From positions 71,219 through 135,218 of the forward strand of contig CAUZBP010000006.1 in assembly GCA_963578105.1 (NCBI GenBank): 64,000 nucleotides of DNA, in the 5' to 3' direction. Below the pieces are notes generated by a model that ran no database searches, was not told the DNA's origin, and worked only from the letters and a program-made list of their open reading frames with translations. How positions within the stretch are numbered: position 1 is the first letter of the stretch; the number at the start of each line of letters is the position of its first letter. This document shows, in pieces, positions 34,087 to 43,669 of the stretch. The position numbers and the translations under genes are program-made. Source of the stretch: GCA-2718815 sp963578105 (GTDB lineage: Bacteria > Planctomycetota > Planctomycetia > Pirellulales > Pirellulaceae).

Positions 34087-35712
34087 ATGCCCAGCCGGAT
34101 GAAGAATCTGGACGACTACCGCCAGCAAAGAGTGTCCTTCCGCTGGGAATCCCCCGAAATGTTTAACTTCGGCAAGGATGTCGTCGATGCCTGGGGAAAA
34201 TCCCATCCAGACAAAACAGCCATCCATTGGGTCGGCCAGGACACGGAGCGGATCATCACGTTTGCAGAAATCTCCGCTCGAACGAATCAGGTCGCACAAG
34301 CGCTGATCGAGTTGGGACTTCAACCTGGTGACCGGGTGCTTGTCATTTTACCGAGAGTGGTTGCCTGGTGGGAATCGCTCGTCGGCATCTTCAAAGCTGG
34401 TCTCGTTGCGTTGCCAGGCACGTCTTTATTAACTTCCAGCGACCTGTCCTACCGGACTCAAATCGCAGAAGTGGCAGCCGTTATTACGGATGCTACCGGG
34501 GCAGAAAGAATTGATGAAATTCATGATGACCTACCCTCCCTGAAACACCGAATTCTGGTGGGTCCAGAGCGAAACGGTTGGCAGCATTACGAAGCCCTTG
34601 TCAATGCTGCCAGTGCAACATTCGAACCTGGTGACACGCGTAGTGATGCGCCCGCATTAATCTACTTCACCTCCGGTACCACGGGCATGCCGAAGATGGT
34701 GTTGCACACGCATGCCAGCTATGGAATCGGACATCAAGTCACCGGGAGATTCTGGCTTGATCTGACCGAAAATGACTTGCATTGGAATATTTCGGATACC
34801 GGTTGGGCCAAAGCGGCCTGGTCCAGTTTGTTCGGGCCGTGGATCTGCGGCGCCAGCCTGTTTGTTCAACATACTGTCGGTCGATTTGAACCGCAGGATG
34901 TACTGACCCTGTTGGAAAAATATCCTGTGACAACAATGTGTTCGGCACCTACGATTTATCGCCTGCTGGTGCAACAGGATCTGGACACATTTCAACCAGC
35001 AGCGCTGCGGCACTGCGTGGCGGCGGGCGAACCCTTGAATCCCGAAGTGATCGATGTCTGGCGCAAGGCAACCGGTTTGGAGATTCGTGACGGCTATGGA
35101 CAAACTGAATCTGTCTTGTTGTGCGGAAACTTTCCGGGAGTGGATGTGAAACCCGGATCGATGGGATTGCCCACCCCGGGGATTGACCTGGCAGTCGTTG
35201 ATGACGAGGGTCATCGGCTAGCTCCAGGCGAAGAAGGACAGATTGCTGTTCGCGTCGAACCCGACCGGCCATTGGGGTTATTTCGTGAATACTGGAAGTC
35301 TCCGGAGGAGACCGCCGAGGTGTTCCGGCACGGTTGGTACTACACCTGTGATTGCGCCACGATCGACGAGGATGGTTATTTCTGGTTCGTCGGTCGATCC
35401 GATGATGTGATTACAAGTTCTGCCTACCGTATCGGGCCTTTCGAGGTAGAAAATGCGCTCCTGGAACACCCGGCTGTGGTCGAAGCAGCGGTGGTCGGAA
35501 AGAAAGATGCGGTGCGCGGTGAAATTGTCCGGGCATTTGTGGTATTGGCCGCTGCCTACCAGGGTCGTCAGGACCTTGAGACAGAGTTGCAAGACCACGT
35601 AAAACGTGTGACCGCACCGTACAAGTATCCACGCCAGATCGAGTTCGTCGATGAATTGCCCAAGACAATCAGTGGCAAGATTCGCCGACTCGAGCTGCGT
35701 CAACGCAAGTAG
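34087..35712 (+). CDS. AMP-forming acyl-CoA ligase (MACS-like)
   Basis: A 541-residue adenylate-forming ligase of the medium-chain acyl-CoA synthetase type. It has the ATP motif IYFTSGTTGMPKMVLHTH, YGQTES, the hinge region GWYYTCDCATIDEDGYFWFVG, and the catalytic lysine in TISGKIRR. The N-terminal FNFGKDVVDAWGKSHPDKTA is typical of that group. It presumably turns a short or branched carboxylic acid into its CoA ester for the mutase, for example butyrate or isobutyrate, which is inferred from the operon. The ATG at 34087 follows GGGAG, 92 bases after meaB. Acetate-type substrates cannot be excluded. Confidence 0.86.
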   Translation: MPSRMKNLDDYRQQRVSFRWESPEMFNFGKDVVDAWGKSHPDKTAIHWVGQDTERIITFAEISARTNQVAQALIELGLQPGDRVLVILPRVVAWWESLVGIFKAGLVALPGTSLLTSSDLSYRTQIAEVAAVITDATGAERIDEIHDDLPSLKHRILVGPERNGWQHYEALVNAASATFEPGDTRSDAPALIYFTSGTTGMPKMVLHTHASYGIGHQVTGRFWLDLTENDLHWNISDTGWAKAAWSSLFGPWICGASLFVQHTVGRFEPQDVLTLLEKYPVTTMCSAPTIYRLLVQQDLDTFQPAALRHCVAAGEPLNPEVIDVWRKATGLEIRDGYGQTESVLLCGNFPGVDVKPGSMGLPTPGIDLAVVDDEGHRLAPGEEGQIAVRVEPDRPLGLFREYWKSPEETAEVFRHGWYYTCDCATIDEDGYFWFVGRSDDVITSSAYRIGPFEVENALLEHPAVVEAAVVGKKDAVRGEIVRAFVVLAAAYQGRQDLETELQDHVKRVTAPYKYPRQIEFVDELPKTISGKIRRLELRQRK

Positions 35713-35863
35713 CCGGGCGCGCAGCAGACCTCTGGGATTGTCTTTCGTTTTTGCGCCCCTCCGACGGGTTCTCGTCTCACAACTCACGGCCGAACGTCGA
35801 GCTGTTGCCTCTGCCAATTTTACTGCGCGCGGGGGAAGGCAGGCGGGGGCTTTAAGAGAACCC

Positions 35864-37615
35864 CTAGTAGACCTCGTCACGCAACCAGGGAAGTTTGTGA
35901 TCCGGCAATCCGTTTTCACGCTGCGATTTGCGTATCATTTCGTGGTAGAGCCTTTTAAAATCCAGGTGGACTGAAAACTTTTTGAGTTCCGCCTGATCGA
36001 CCCATGGCTTAACTGGATACTTGCCATTCTTAAACCCTTCGTACTCCGCCAGGACCGCCGCCCAGCGAGCTATGTGATTTCTCGTACCCTGAGCAATCAT
36101 CCCATCTTCAACGGTTTGCAACTTGTTGGAGAGTGCGATGATCGCTTCGTGTTGGTGCAATACGACATACCACGCGAAAAGTTTATTCCAGGTATACTGG
36201 CCGACCGAATCGGGTTCCGTCTCACGAAGATCATGGTACTGGATGGCTGGCTCTTCGGATGTTAAGCCGGAGATTCCCAGCAAATTATCGGCCATGATAC
36301 GTTCAAAGGACTTGTTCGCGATGACTCTGTTGCCACGATACGTCGGATGACAGTAATCAACAAATAGATCAAAACCCGGAGCAACGCCTTCCGCACAACT
36401 TTTAAATTCCTGTTCCAGATCGACCAGGTAGACTTGTTCCTTCTCATCGGCAATCTTCCGCAGTGTCTCATTGATGGCATTCAAAGCCCGGAAGGGTCCG
36501 TAATCCAGCTCTTTCGCCTGCAGGTACATTTCGAAGGAGCTTTCTTTTTGTCCTTGCATTTCCAGCGATCTGCCCAAAAAGTAGCAGCTTTCTGCATGCA
36601 AAGGCTCGACTGAAATGACTTTACGGAAAGCGGCTTCGGCTTCTTTGTATTTGCCATCAAAGAAACAGCCTCGCCCACGGGTAAAATCCTGCAACCATTG
36701 CACTCGCTCAGGACCTTCGGATTTACTGAAAGAAACGTGGGGTCGCCAGTCCCGCAGGTTCGTTGGAATGGTAAACAGGAGTACAGGAACTTGCCAACCC
36801 AGGGCTTCATCGATGATCGCGCGGATGTTGTCTTCGTATTCTAGAAGAACAATCTCGGTTTGCCCCGGTTCGGCTCTCAGGTTAGACGCTTTCTTTTGAA
36901 TCGTATCGTCGTAAACGGCAATTTCGACCGTATTGTTAAGCACAATTTGTTTCGTTTGCAAAATGGAACGAGACAACAGTTGACCAATTCTGGTCTTCAC
37001 AATGAATTGCCGCATTCTCCATGTCATCCCCGAGCGCGTCGCGTACCTGCGAGCTTCAACAAATTCATTATTTCCGCTGTAAATGATCACCAGGTCGGGT
37101 TGCAACTGTTCGAGTTGGCCGATAAACGTTCTCAGACGATAGGAGGCAAAACCCGATCCCCCGAAGTTGTAAACTTCAACGTTTTGATCGGGCAGATTCT
37201 GAACAAAAAGATCCTGCAGGTAGTCAAGATAGGAATTGCCTACGGCATGTGGCAGCCCGTTGCTCGCGGACCCGCCGATACTAACAATCCGAAAAGCTCC
37301 CTGCTGCTTATCGCGGGGTATTTTAATTTGCGGAGGCCGAAAGGACTCGTTAAAGGCAACATAGCACCTCTCGTTATCAATCATCTCTTCAGTAAAACTC
37401 GCCGTACTTCCTTCAATCTTGACCGCCGGCTCGGTCTCAAAATCCAAGGGAACAATCCGCAGCACTCCCTCGACTGCCACGAAAAACATCACGGGCATCA
37501 CAAACACCAGGAACAACTTGGCTAAAAGTTTGTTCCGGCGTGGATTCATCGATCCACTATCCCCTGTCGTAGCCCGCTCGGTCTCCGATCGGGCTGCAGT
37601 GCCATCATCAACCAT
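35864..37615 (-). CDS. SGNH/GDSL-family hydrolase with TPR insert
   Basis: A 583-residue membrane-anchored protein. One transmembrane helix (about residues 31-52) is followed by an SGNH hydrolase domain: IVSIGGSASNG with the likely nucleophile Ser116, VYNFGGSGFASYRLR, and IIYSGNNEF, the Gly and Asn blocks. The last block is VDYCHPTYRGNRVIA with the Asp-x-x-His pair. Between the blocks lies a TPR-like helical stretch (FFDGKYKEAEAAFRKVISVEPL). The likely activity is an esterase or O-acyl transferase acting on exported glycans; substrate unknown. M23 (37549) is an alternative start closer to the membrane helix. It is convergent with the acyl-CoA ligase gene. Confidence 0.82.
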   Translation of the reverse strand: MVDDGTAARSETERATTGDSGSMNPRRNKLLAKLFLVFVMPVMFFVAVEGVLRIVPLDFETEPAVKIEGSTASFTEEMIDNERCYVAFNESFRPPQIKIPRDKQQGAFRIVSIGGSASNGLPHAVGNSYLDYLQDLFVQNLPDQNVEVYNFGGSGFASYRLRTFIGQLEQLQPDLVIIYSGNNEFVEARRYATRSGMTWRMRQFIVKTRIGQLLSRSILQTKQIVLNNTVEIAVYDDTIQKKASNLRAEPGQTEIVLLEYEDNIRAIIDEALGWQVPVLLFTIPTNLRDWRPHVSFSKSEGPERVQWLQDFTRGRGCFFDGKYKEAEAAFRKVISVEPLHAESCYFLGRSLEMQGQKESSFEMYLQAKELDYGPFRALNAINETLRKIADEKEQVYLVDLEQEFKSCAEGVAPGFDLFVDYCHPTYRGNRVIANKSFERIMADNLLGISGLTSEEPAIQYHDLRETEPDSVGQYTWNKLFAWYVVLHQHEAIIALSNKLQTVEDGMIAQGTRNHIARWAAVLAEYEGFKNGKYPVKPWVDQAELKKFSVHLDFKRLYHEMIRKSQRENGLPDHKLPWLRDEVY

Positions 37616-38215
37616 AAATGTTACTCGTTAGGTGTGCCGCAAAATGGACATGACCGTTGTCGATTGACATCTGCAAGTGCCGGAGAGTCGACAGGCATGC
37701 AAAACACACTTGACGGAAACACCCAAGTGCCCGGATGTCCACTGTGGATACGGTTTCACTGCAGACCGCCAGATGGGCTCTTCTCCGGGGTGGCAGCCGC
37801 GTACATGTCAGCCAATTCTGCATCACGTCAATTCCTGTTCCAGATGACCCGCTTCTGTTGGAAATTTTAATTCTCTCGTGATGCTGTCGCAATAGTTTCC
37901 ATCCTCTTTCTCTTCGGCAAGTTGACCCTTGTTTTAAGTATCTCACCTCCCCAGGTGTTTGGATCTTTTTCCGTCTGAACCAGGTCATGATTTTCTTGTA
38001 CTGTAGTTTCCCATCGGATGATGCTCTTCCGGTGGTGTGCGTCACGTTTCACCAATCACTCCTTCTCTATCAAACAAGGACGTAATTAACACGTCAAAAA
38101 AATCTTCACAACAAATCTAGCTCACTAGAAAAGCCTAGCTTACTGGTTGTACTTCCGTACAATGGAACCCGGTCACTTGCCTGGATGCCACGGGAAAAAT
38201 CGCCAAGGGAACTTG
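37616..38215. other. Divergent intergenic region
   Basis: About 600 bases with no supported gene. A TACAAT (38158-38163) lies upstream of the following gene and could be its -10 box, but no -35 is evident. Confidence 0.45.
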
Positions 38216-39319
38216 ATGAAATACTTAAAAATAATTCAATTTTGCGCCCTGTCATTCGCCCTGTTGCCTGCCGAAACAGGTTCCATGATTGCCGGAGAGG
38301 CGCCGGTCTCCAGCTTGCCTCCCAGGACCACCTCTGAGTCGACCGAATCTCCCACGTGCAAAACGGCTGAACTTGTTGAAGTCAAGAAGATCTGGGACGC
38401 ATCCGACCACAACGCCTTCACCGATATGATCTACTGGCACGACCATTTCTTTCTGGCATTTCGTGAAGGTGCGGTGCATGCCGGTTCGGGGGACGTCGGT
38501 CGGGTTCGGATCCTCATGTCTTCCAACGCTGAATCCTGGCAAACTGCTGCCCTGCTCGACTCGACATCGCCCCTGCTACATGACCTGGTGGGATGGGACA
38601 CGCGGGAAGTCCACTTCTCCGTGACACCCGACGATCGGTTGATGCTTGTGGGAATGCTCTATCAAGACGGTGCTGGCGGGACGTTTGCAGCCTTTTCCGG
38701 TGGAGTCGGTCCCGACGACTGGAAAAATGTCACTCCGCAAAAGATTCTGGATCCCCCCTGGTGGCTGTGGACGACCAAGTGGCGTGGTGACACCTGCTGG
38801 GGTTTTGCCTACGAGAGGCTTCCCAACAAAGATCGAACCTATGTCGTGCACTTTTTGAAAAGTGACAACGGTAGCGACTGGAGCAGGCACGTATCGAACG
38901 TGATCAACATGGGTGGCCAATCCAGTGAAACGGCCATTCGATTCGATTCCACAGGTAACGCGTTCGCCCTCAGTCGCCGCAACGACATCAGTGCCCTGCT
39001 GGGCAAAAGTTCGGGCGACCTGAAATCGTGGAAATGGTATGACCTGGGTGACGAATTCAAAGCCTTCGGTGGCCCCAACCTGATCGAAACACCGTACGGC
39101 TGGATCGGTGGTGGTCGCATGCATGACGCTGGCGCCAACCTGTCACTGACTTCGATCAATGTAGACGTCCCGCAGATGCGCAGAATTCTGAAACTTCCCA
39201 GCGGAGGTGACTGCAGTTATCCCGGGTTGGTCTGGCACAACAACCTGCTTTACGTCAGTTACTACTCCAGTCACCAGGGCAAAGCGAGTATCTACCTGGC
39301 AAAAGTAAAGTTGAAGTAG
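38216..39319 (+). CDS. Exported sialidase-like beta-propeller protein
   Basis: A 367-residue secreted protein with an N-terminal signal (IIQFCALSFALLPAETGS) and a beta-propeller body that resembles neuraminidase-fold proteins. Repeated strand units end in aromatic motifs such as LMSSNAESWQ and LKSDNGSDWSRH, partly matching the Asp-box (SxDxGxxW). The acidic and arginine residues of a true sialidase site cannot be assigned. It could be a glycan-binding or glycosidase-like protein. Start ATG 38216 has AGGGA upstream; an ATG at 38147 is less likely because it would add 23 residues before the signal. The two related genes at 40.6 and 46.6 kb have better Asp boxes. Confidence 0.65.
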   Translation: MKYLKIIQFCALSFALLPAETGSMIAGEAPVSSLPPRTTSESTESPTCKTAELVEVKKIWDASDHNAFTDMIYWHDHFFLAFREGAVHAGSGDVGRVRILMSSNAESWQTAALLDSTSPLLHDLVGWDTREVHFSVTPDDRLMLVGMLYQDGAGGTFAAFSGGVGPDDWKNVTPQKILDPPWWLWTTKWRGDTCWGFAYERLPNKDRTYVVHFLKSDNGSDWSRHVSNVINMGGQSSETAIRFDSTGNAFALSRRNDISALLGKSSGDLKSWKWYDLGDEFKAFGGPNLIETPYGWIGGGRMHDAGANLSLTSINVDVPQMRRILKLPSGGDCSYPGLVWHNNLLYVSYYSSHQGKASIYLAKVKLK

Positions 39320-39518
39320 CCACGGTCCGGACAGAAACCCGTAGATGCCGGGAAACATCCGGAAACAGAAGACCGTTGTTTCCCGGCCCCTGAAGTAATG
39401 ATAATAGTTTGTCACCTAATACCAATTCATTAATATCACTGGCGACACAATACTTAAGCAAACGACTGAATTTCTTATAGTAACCGCGTCTAACGATTTA
39501 AGTTTTGTTATCCTGTTT

Positions 39519-39531
39519 CGCGATAATCGCG
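39519..39531. promoter_or_regulatory. Palindrome CGCGATAATCGCG
   Basis: A perfect 6-base inverted repeat around one central A, in an AT-rich stretch likely to be a promoter. It could be an operator for the DUF5684 gene 220 bases downstream. No known regulator site was recognised. Confidence 0.35.
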
Positions 39532-39605
39532 GTATATGCTCTGGCGCTTGAATTGCAGTGTTTATGCTCTTTTATCTTTTGCGTGTAAACAAGCCAACCA
39601 ATAAA

Positions 39606-39640
39606 ACGGCTCGGACGCAATCGGGTGCGACCTGAGCCGT
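39606..39640 (+). promoter_or_regulatory. Strong hairpin in leader of DUF5684 gene
   Basis: ACGGCTC (39606-39612) pairs with GAGCCGT (39634-39640). An inner part, GG-A-CGCA against TGCG-A-CC, continues the stem with one bulge and one mismatch around an ATCGGG loop. It is not followed by a T-run. It could be a leader RNA element or the terminator of the preceding gene. Confidence 0.45.
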
Positions 39641-39751
39641 AGTTCCCGGCCTATTGCTGTTGTTTTAAAACTCGCTTTAGGATACACAACTCTCGCTAGG
39701 TTAGCCGGCTGAATCCATGTGCCTCCAATCACAGCAGAAGGAGAACAGACC

Positions 39752-40138
39752 ATGAACAAACTCGACCACTCTGTCATGTTCGCACAAAACGGTAACGGGG
39801 GAGTAGGGATGTTCGTATTGATCATCCAACTGGCGGTCACCATCTTGATGATCGCAGCTTTCTGGAAAACCTTCGCCAAGGCTGGCAAGCCCGGCTGGGG
39901 AGCCATCATTCCCATTTACAATGTCATCCTGTTAGTGGACATCGCCGGAAGGCCAATCTGGTGGTTCATTCTATTGCTAATTCCACTTGTCAATATCGTC
40001 GTTGGCATTATTGTGTCGATTGACGTTGCAAAAAACTTTGGGAAGGGTGTCGGTTTCGGGCTGGGACTCATGTTCCTTGGATTCATTTTCTATCCAATCC
40101 TTGGGTTTGGTAGCGCACAGTACCGGACGACTTCGTAG
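39752..40138 (+). CDS. DUF5684 small membrane protein
   Basis: A 128-residue integral membrane protein. The hallmark AFWKTFAKAGKPGWGAIIPIYNVILLV defines DUF5684, found next to signal peptidases and transporters in many bacteria. There are about three transmembrane segments, at residues 18-40, 68-90 and 98-120, with an amphipathic stretch between the first two. Start ATG 39752 has a good AGAAGGAGAA upstream; an open frame from 39719 is not supported. Function unknown; it is expressed as a single gene. Confidence 0.78.
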   Translation: MNKLDHSVMFAQNGNGGVGMFVLIIQLAVTILMIAAFWKTFAKAGKPGWGAIIPIYNVILLVDIAGRPIWWFILLLIPLVNIVVGIIVSIDVAKNFGKGVGFGLGLMFLGFIFYPILGFGSAQYRTTS

Positions 40139-40599
40139 AGTCCAATGGGACAGCCGGTTGTAGGAATCTGTTTCATCAAAGCCGGATCGCTTTCCATTAA
40201 GACGAGCGCGCAAGCAACAGCGTAAAAATCGGAAGCAGTATGACTTACGAACAGATGACGACGATTTGATGGAAGGCATGGAAAGAGCAGGAATTTCACA
40301 CCAAGAAGGAATCCAAAGACGGTGTGCAAATAGTGTACTGCAGACCCGATCCAATAGCTTTAGAATCCACCGCGGTAAATCCCCTCGGACGATACCGCTA
40401 ACCCAATGATACCGAATCTGATGCGATCAGTGGCCATCACTTTTTAAGCGGTCAGACTCTCGACACGATTGCCAATTCAACTTAAAACCATAACCATGGG
40501 TTGCCCGCTCGTCGTGTGGTTCACGTAGCCCCAACTAGGCCCTGCCCTGGGGAAATCCGTCGGCTGATTACACCGTTTCGCTTTCACAGAAAGGCAACC
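40139..40599. other. Intergenic region
   Basis: No gene, RNA or repeat was found in this region before the sialidase-like gene. Confidence 0.45.
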
Positions 40600-41715
40600 G
40601 TGGCCGACATTGAAGTCATCGACCGACACATCCTTTATGAAAATCCAGCGCCTCATAATCGGTCCCGCCACGCTTACTTTCCTGGCCTGGTGAAACTGCC
40701 CTCGAACGATTTACTCGCCTTGTTCATAGTGGGCGAGGCATTCGAGGCGGCGAATTGCACAACGTCAGTCTCCCGCTCGCGGGACCAGGGCCGCACCTGG
40801 CAATTCGAAGGGCCGCTGCACACACGGGATGCAGAGCACCGTCATCATTCGGACTACTTGAAGCCGACCTTGCTGAACGACGGCAGACTGATCGCCATGG
40901 GATATCGTTTTCATCGTGATGACCCCGACCAAATCATTGTCAATCCGGACACGGATGGGTTGCGTGAGGGTGACAACCTGATTTCCTTCTCCCACGACGA
41001 GGGTCGCTCCTGGTCCGATCCACGAATCGTGTCGAGATCCTACCCGGAACTAATCGAACAATCCGGCCCCGCGATCCAACTGCGCCGGGGAACCATCTTG
41101 GGATGTGGCTCTTTATTTCCCCGCTGGGACGGCAGCAACCCCACCGGTTCGGTAGGTGCGTTGCTCAAGAGCGAAGATGGCGGTGAGACCTGGGATGACC
41201 ACACTCGGTTCTTCGAAGACCCCAAGGGACAGTGCGCCCCCTCGGAGCCACGGTTGTGTGAAATGCAGGACGACCGGGTGGTGGCGCTGGTCTGGATGCA
41301 CGATCACATTAACAACAGAAACCACACCAATCACGTCACCGTTTCCCATGATGCTGGCGCCACCTGGTCGGACCCGATCGACACGGGCGTTGCGGGCCAA
41401 GCATCCAACCTGATGTACTGTAAGGATGACCTGCTGCTGACCATTCATTGCCACCGTGAAGGAGAGGACGTCGGGTTATTCGTACGGTTGGTCGATTTTG
41501 CAGGAGACCATTGGCAAACCATCGAGGAGAACAAAATCTGGGGTAATGCCCCGGCGATGAAAGCGGCAGCTTACTCCTCGATGGGACAAAATCTGAAATT
41601 TGGTCAAGCTTCGTTATTGCCTTTAGAAAACGGAGAGATCCTGGCCACCCATTGGGCGGTGGAAGAGGGCCAGGGCCGTATCCTGACACATCGTTTACGG
41701 GTAGGGGCGTCTTGA
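40600..41715 (+). CDS. Sialidase-family (BNR) protein
   Basis: A 371-residue neuraminidase-superfamily protein without an obvious signal peptide. Four Asp boxes are visible: SRDQGRTW, SHDEGRSW, SEDGGETW and SHDAGATW, which define a six-bladed sialidase-type propeller. The N-terminal arginine and the distal Glu/Tyr of a catalytic sialidase cannot be assigned with confidence, so it may be a sialidase or a related glycosidase-like hydrolase. Start GTG 40600 is preceded by AGAAAGG; an ATG-less frame open from 40501 is longer but lacks support. The absence of a signal peptide suggests an intracellular role. The MFS transporter and a second such gene lie within 6 kb. Confidence 0.78.
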   Translation: MADIEVIDRHILYENPAPHNRSRHAYFPGLVKLPSNDLLALFIVGEAFEAANCTTSVSRSRDQGRTWQFEGPLHTRDAEHRHHSDYLKPTLLNDGRLIAMGYRFHRDDPDQIIVNPDTDGLREGDNLISFSHDEGRSWSDPRIVSRSYPELIEQSGPAIQLRRGTILGCGSLFPRWDGSNPTGSVGALLKSEDGGETWDDHTRFFEDPKGQCAPSEPRLCEMQDDRVVALVWMHDHINNRNHTNHVTVSHDAGATWSDPIDTGVAGQASNLMYCKDDLLLTIHCHREGEDVGLFVRLVDFAGDHWQTIEENKIWGNAPAMKAAAYSSMGQNLKFGQASLLPLENGEILATHWAVEEGQGRILTHRLRVGAS

Positions 41716-41863
41716 CGGACCGCTGAACTTTCCTCACCACCAAGACGTCCACACGAAAAACCACACCATCCCTCACGTGGCGCAGTCCACCCCGCCCAAA
41801 AGACCGCTACCCTGCGCGAGATGCCTCTCGGCAGACGAACCAGCAACAACCTTCCAAGATCCG

Positions 41864-42340
41864 CTAATCTTTGGTGAAAGAGAATCTCTGCGGCTTTGAA
41901 ACGGACTCCCAATCTGCAGCCTGCATGATGATCGAATGTGTCAGCGAACCGGCGTTGAACGCGATCCTGCCATACTGCATTCCCAAAGACTCGTCCGCAA
42001 ACAATTCGATCGGCAAGATGGGTGCTCCGAATGGTGGCACGGAACCGGGAACCAACCCGGTCAAGTCCAGAAGTTCTTCAGGGGTTGCAAACCGGACTTT
42101 TTTGACTTCAAACTTCCGTTTGACGGCTGCCCAGTCCAGTTTTCGATCGGCAGGCAGAACAAACAGACGGAATGTCTCATTCGTCCGCAAAACAAGTGCC
42201 TTGGCACCTACCCCCAGTGGTTCTCCGCGGGCCTGTGCGGACTCTTCCGACGTATGGGTGGGTGCATGTTCCACCTCTTTAAATTCGATTTCCGCAGCTT
42301 GCAAAATTTGACGAATCTGTTTGAGCGTGTCGCTACTCAT
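41864..42340 (-). CDS. YbaK/EbsC-family aminoacyl-tRNA deacylase-like protein
   Basis: A 158-residue single-domain YbaK/ProX-type protein, which removes misattached amino acids from tRNA. The family segments are THTSEESAQARG, GAKALVLRTN with the conserved lysine, VLPADRKLD, and LTGLVPGSVPPFG followed by VELFADES-like wording (LPIELFADESLG). Which mischarged tRNA it serves cannot be told. It begins 32 bases after the end of the DUF3500 gene on the same strand, so the two may be cotranscribed. Confidence 0.85.
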   Translation of the reverse strand: MSSDTLKQIRQILQAAEIEFKEVEHAPTHTSEESAQARGEPLGVGAKALVLRTNETFRLFVLPADRKLDWAAVKRKFEVKKVRFATPEELLDLTGLVPGSVPPFGAPILPIELFADESLGMQYGRIAFNAGSLTHSIIMQAADWESVSKPQRFSFTKD

Positions 42341-42372
42341 TGGAAAACTCGCGGGCTGAAAATAATTCTCGA

Positions 42373-43419
42373 CTAGTGTGCAGCGTCGTAATGCTGCTTC
42401 AATAGATCTGCGCCGAAATCCCCGTCGAACTCCCGCCAGACAGAATGCGCATGGTTGCCATCATTCTGTGTGTTGTCATATTCCAAGATGAAGGTCGGAC
42501 CTTGCACACGATAATAGTGTTTGTCTCCGCGTTGGAGTCCTCCCGCCCATACAAAATGAAGTTGGTCATAACCTTCGTTTTCAATCTTCTTTAGCGATTC
42601 TCTCGCAAGTTCCCGACGCAACCGAATCACGTACTCCCGCACGAGTCGCTTGAGAATTTTTGCTTGCCGCTTCCCCATTTTCGAAGCGCTCAATCCCACC
42701 GGTTCCAATGGCTCGGCTTCGCGCCCGGGCCCGTTAATGACATCGTCCGGTGCCACATCCGAGATGATCGCCACCTGGGTTTGTTCTTTATTCAGCGACA
42801 AAGCTAATTGCCGGGCCAGATCTTCTTCGGCAGCCAGGACCCGCAAACCTTTACGGGGACCTTCCATCACTTCCGCCGGATTGGTCCCGAAGAATGATGG
42901 CGTGGAAGACACCTTTTTTCCATCCACCAAAGTAAAGTTAACCGACAGATGATGCCCTTCAATCCTCCAACCCCATGTTTTCGTAGTACTGGGTTCTCCG
43001 AAAATGGAAACGTGGTACAAGGACGGATCACGACGCGGACTTTGATTCTCCATTTCGTGCAAGATTTGTTCCAAGGTCATAATCTGCAGCGACTTCTTAA
43101 AACCGACATGACTGTGAGCACTTTGCAACAACGCATAGGCAAGTTGTTGTTGATCCGTCCTCATCTGTTTCAGTGGTAATCCGACCCGTTCCTTAGGAAT
43201 GAAATGCCAGTTGATACGTTCTCCATCATCAAAGGAAAATCTGGCAATTGCCTGCTGCTGGTCGTCGAGCCCTGCCAGAAATGCGTTGGCTGCTTCGGCC
43301 ATGGCCTCGGCCGGAGAATGGGCCAGAACCTGTGTTCCCGCATTGACCACAAGTAACAACGCAACACCACAACAAAGGGTCAATCCCCGTCTGTCTGATC
43401 GGATCGTACGTGCTGGCAT
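42373..43419 (-). CDS. DUF3500 family exported protein
   Basis: A 348-residue exported protein with an N-terminal signal (LTLCCGVALLLVVNAGTQVLA). DUF3500 landmarks are AANAFLAGLDDQQQAIARFSFDD, RINWHFIPKERVGLPLKQM, WGWRIEGHHLSVNFT and HFVWAGGLQRGDKHYYRVQGPTFILEYDN. The histidine-rich final part (NDGNHAHSVWREFDGDFG) is typical. The family's function is unknown. It precedes the YbaK gene. Confidence 0.85.
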   Translation of the reverse strand: MPARTIRSDRRGLTLCCGVALLLVVNAGTQVLAHSPAEAMAEAANAFLAGLDDQQQAIARFSFDDGERINWHFIPKERVGLPLKQMRTDQQQLAYALLQSAHSHVGFKKSLQIMTLEQILHEMENQSPRRDPSLYHVSIFGEPSTTKTWGWRIEGHHLSVNFTLVDGKKVSSTPSFFGTNPAEVMEGPRKGLRVLAAEEDLARQLALSLNKEQTQVAIISDVAPDDVINGPGREAEPLEPVGLSASKMGKRQAKILKRLVREYVIRLRRELARESLKKIENEGYDQLHFVWAGGLQRGDKHYYRVQGPTFILEYDNTQNDGNHAHSVWREFDGDFGADLLKQHYDAAH

Positions 43420-43506
43420 GATTTTTCTTTCGGATGGTTCCAGTAATTCGGTGGTTCGGGCCCCTCGAAGAATAAATTATTGAGTTGAAGCCCCTGAAGT
43501 TTAACT

Positions 43507-43531
43507 GCCAGTCACTTGAATTACTACTGGC
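43507..43531. promoter_or_regulatory. Inverted repeat between DUF3500 and MFS genes
   Basis: GCCAGT (43507-43512) and ACTGGC (43526-43531) flank a 13-base AT-rich centre. The site lies in the short divergent region between two genes, so a regulator site is possible, but 6-base arms occur by chance quite often. Confidence 0.25.
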
Positions 43532-43669
43532 GGGACCAGCGCCTTCCGTAAATTAAAGCATGCGCTACGAAACCACGGTACAAAGGACGAACACCCTGCT
43601 TAGCAGATGCAATCGAATGATTTACAATCCCTCCAACAACAAATTTCAAGCTGAGATTACATCACCCTG

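Larger units (their letters stand above)
39320..39751 (+). other. Leader region with conserved-looking structure
   Basis: Holds an AT-rich segment, a perfect palindrome (39519-39531) and a strong hairpin (39606-39640) before the DUF5684 gene. This is more structure than the other gaps show. Confidence 0.45.

Noticed and set aside
37608..38045. A 145-codon minus-strand frame in the gap before 38.2 kb
   Set aside because: Composition looks random, there is no recognisable domain, and it lacks a convincing ribosome-binding site.
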